DNA of 5,189 nucleotides from Natronomonas sp. (GTDB taxonomy: Archaea > Halobacteriota > Halobacteria > Halobacteriales > Haloarculaceae), in assembly GCA_007121575.1 (NCBI GenBank), contig SKKJ01000064.1, positions 1-5,189 on the forward strand. Reading direction: 5' to 3'. The notes under the pieces are model-generated. The model was not told the DNA's origin. It made no database searches and saw only the letters and a program-made list of their open reading frames with translations. This document shows positions 4,203 through 5,189 of this stretch, one piece after another; the first letter of the stretch is position 1, and each line of letters begins with the position of its first letter. Both the position numbers and the translations under genes were made by a program.

Positions 4203-4250
4203 CATATCTCGGATGTGATATCGTCACACGTTGGATTGATTCGAGATATG
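4203..4250. repeat. Long nested inverted repeat upstream of the small membrane gene
   Basis: CATATCTCG at 4203-4211 is perfectly complementary to CGAGATATG at 4242-4250. In a plus-strand RNA the stem extends to 12 pairs with one G-U. Inside is a second repeat, TGTGA-N5-TCACA (4214-4228). It sits 8 bp upstream of the candidate TATA of the 83-aa gene and 63 nt past the MFS stop codon. It may be a regulator-binding site or a structured 3' end of the transporter mRNA. No U-run adjoins it on the minus strand. Confidence 0.5.
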
Positions 4251-4312
4251 TACCAGTTAGCTCGGATGGCAAATGATTCGGTCCGAAAGGTGGTTCTCTT
4301 CGAGCTGGGATG

Positions 4313-5189
4313 TCAACCCTTCGCGAAGAAGACGATAACAGCGGCCGTGTAAACGGCGATGACGACGGCCGCGATAAAGAAGACACCGCTGAAGCCGATG
4401 ATCGCGAGAACAGCGCCGAAGAACGCTGGCGAGGTCATTTCGCCGCTGTTCTGGAAGATGAAAAAGGAGGTAATGACGCCCGCCCGCCGTTCTTCAGTTG
4501 CGTGGTTGGCGACCGCGTCCTTGAGCAACGGCGAGAAGAACGAATCACCGATCGAGTAGACGAACACGATCACTCCGAGCCACGTGACCGAGGGGGCGAG
4601 TGGGATCGCAGCCGAGGTCACACCGAGCGTTATGAGCGAACCGATAACGCCGATTCGACGCGAAAACCGCGCGGTAACGATTCCGGACATGGGCGGAAAC
4701 AGTAACGCCGCAGCCCCGCGGGCCGACAGAACCAACCCCGCCTCGACGAGCGATGCGTCGAAGACGCGAACCGCAAACAGCGGAACGAACGTCAACACGG
4801 CGAGCCGGGCGAATCCACGGACGAATCCGCCGAACACTAGTATTCCAAGCTGTCTGTCCTTTAGCTCCGTTTTGATCGCCGTCGCGTATTCGCGAATCGT
4901 ATCCCTGAACTTCGATTGATCGTCCGTCGGTTCTAACGTCTCTGGAACTGCAACGAAAACGAACGCTGCGACTGCGAACACAGAAAGGTGCAACAAGAAC
5001 GCGTATTCCCACGCGAAGCTCGCGAGGAATCCCGCGATCGGCGGAATAACGAGCGATGCGCCCCCGGCCGCACTGGTTCGAAATCCTTGTGCCGCGGAGC
5101 CTCTTGCGCCATCGAACGTGTCGCCGAGAATGACGACGGATATCGGCAATATACCTGCAAACGCGGTTCCCTGGAGGAACCGAAGCGTG
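4313..5189 (-). CDS. Major facilitator superfamily (MFS) transporter, C-terminal 291 residues
   Basis: A secondary transporter in the cell membrane. The reading frame enters from the right edge with no start codon in the window and ends at TGA 4313-4315. The first visible residues, TLRFLQGTAFAG, match the MFS motif RxxQG that opens TM4, so TM1-3 are missing. TM4-6 follow, ending at VAVPETLEP. Then comes a charged cytoplasmic linker (DDQSKFRDTIREYATAIKTELKDRQ) and TM7-12, including GGFVRGFARLAVLTFVPLF, a half-motif SGIVTARFSRRIGVIGSL between TM8 and TM9, and a final helix VVIAVYTAAVIVFFAKG. Full length is likely about 390-400 aa, as in drug/H+ antiporter-type members. Substrate and direction cannot be told. 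A TTG at 5149 is not the start, because conserved MFS residues lie upstream of it. The next gene is 174 nt away, so it probably ends its own transcript. Confidence 0.93.
   Translation of the reverse strand, partial: TLRFLQGTAFAGILPISVVILGDTFDGARGSAAQGFRTSAAGGASLVIPPIAGFLASFAWEYAFLLHLSVFAVAAFVFVAVPETLEPTDDQSKFRDTIREYATAIKTELKDRQLGILVFGGFVRGFARLAVLTFVPLFAVRVFDASLVEAGLVLSARGAAALLFPPMSGIVTARFSRRIGVIGSLITLGVTSAAIPLAPSVTWLGVIVFVYSIGDSFFSPLLKDAVANHATEERRAGVITSFFIFQNSGEMTSPAFFGAVLAIIGFSGVFFIAAVVIAVYTAAVIVFFAKG

Noticed and set aside
4214..4228. CRP-like site TGTGA-N5-TCACA
   Set aside because: The bacterial CRP site has N6, and a CRP/cAMP circuit is not expected in haloarchaea; kept only as part of the nested inverted repeat.
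5147..5149. TTG as the start of the MFS gene
   Set aside because: The same frame continues upstream to the window edge with the conserved TM4 motif (RFLQGTAF), so the true start lies outside the window.

Overview
The window looks chromosomal and haloarchaeal (class Halobacteria). It carries a group II chaperonin (thermosome) gene. The predicted proteins are rich in Asp and Glu. The tRNA gene has no encoded CCA. Several genes have an A/T-rich TATA box about 25 bp before the start codon, the pattern of haloarchaeal leaderless transcripts. I cannot name a genus. Every supported gene lies on the minus strand, so transcription runs from high to low coordinates and the layout below follows that order.

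From right to left: (1) the C-terminal 291 residues of an MFS transporter (4313-5189, cut by the window edge). (2) A relatively AT-rich intergenic stretch (4139-4312) with a nested inverted repeat. (3) A two-TM small membrane protein (3887-4138) with a Shine-Dalgarno leader, then a 75-aa helical protein (3619-3846); neither is recognised. (4) RidA (3092-3475), overlapped by 4 nt with a two-TM small membrane protein (2877-3095). (5) tRNA-Ser(GGA) (2740-2820) with its own TATA box. (6) A 255-nt spacer holding a second copy of the tRNA-Ser 3' end in a hairpin-rich block. (7) A tight three-gene operon: metal-dependent amidohydrolase (1378-2484), Rieske [2Fe-2S] protein (1007-1381, ATGA overlap) and an unrecognised 132-aa protein (602-1000, 6-nt gap). 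(8) The first 132 residues of a thermosome subunit (398 to the left edge) behind a clear TATA box.

Functionally this is a mixture of housekeeping genes (chaperonin, tRNA, RidA) and one metabolic operon. In that operon an amidohydrolase of the ACMSD/gamma-resorcylate-decarboxylase superfamily is made together with a ferredoxin-like Rieske protein, with no oxygenase in view. Its substrate cannot be read from the sequence. The operon promoter carries a perfect 7-bp inverted repeat around its TATA box, which suggests specific repression.

I did not find a clear new defence, CRISPR or mobile system. The best leads are that operator-like repeat, the duplicated tRNA-Ser end (a possible integration scar), the repeat upstream of the small membrane gene, and the SD-placed seven-codon frame overlapping that gene's start.
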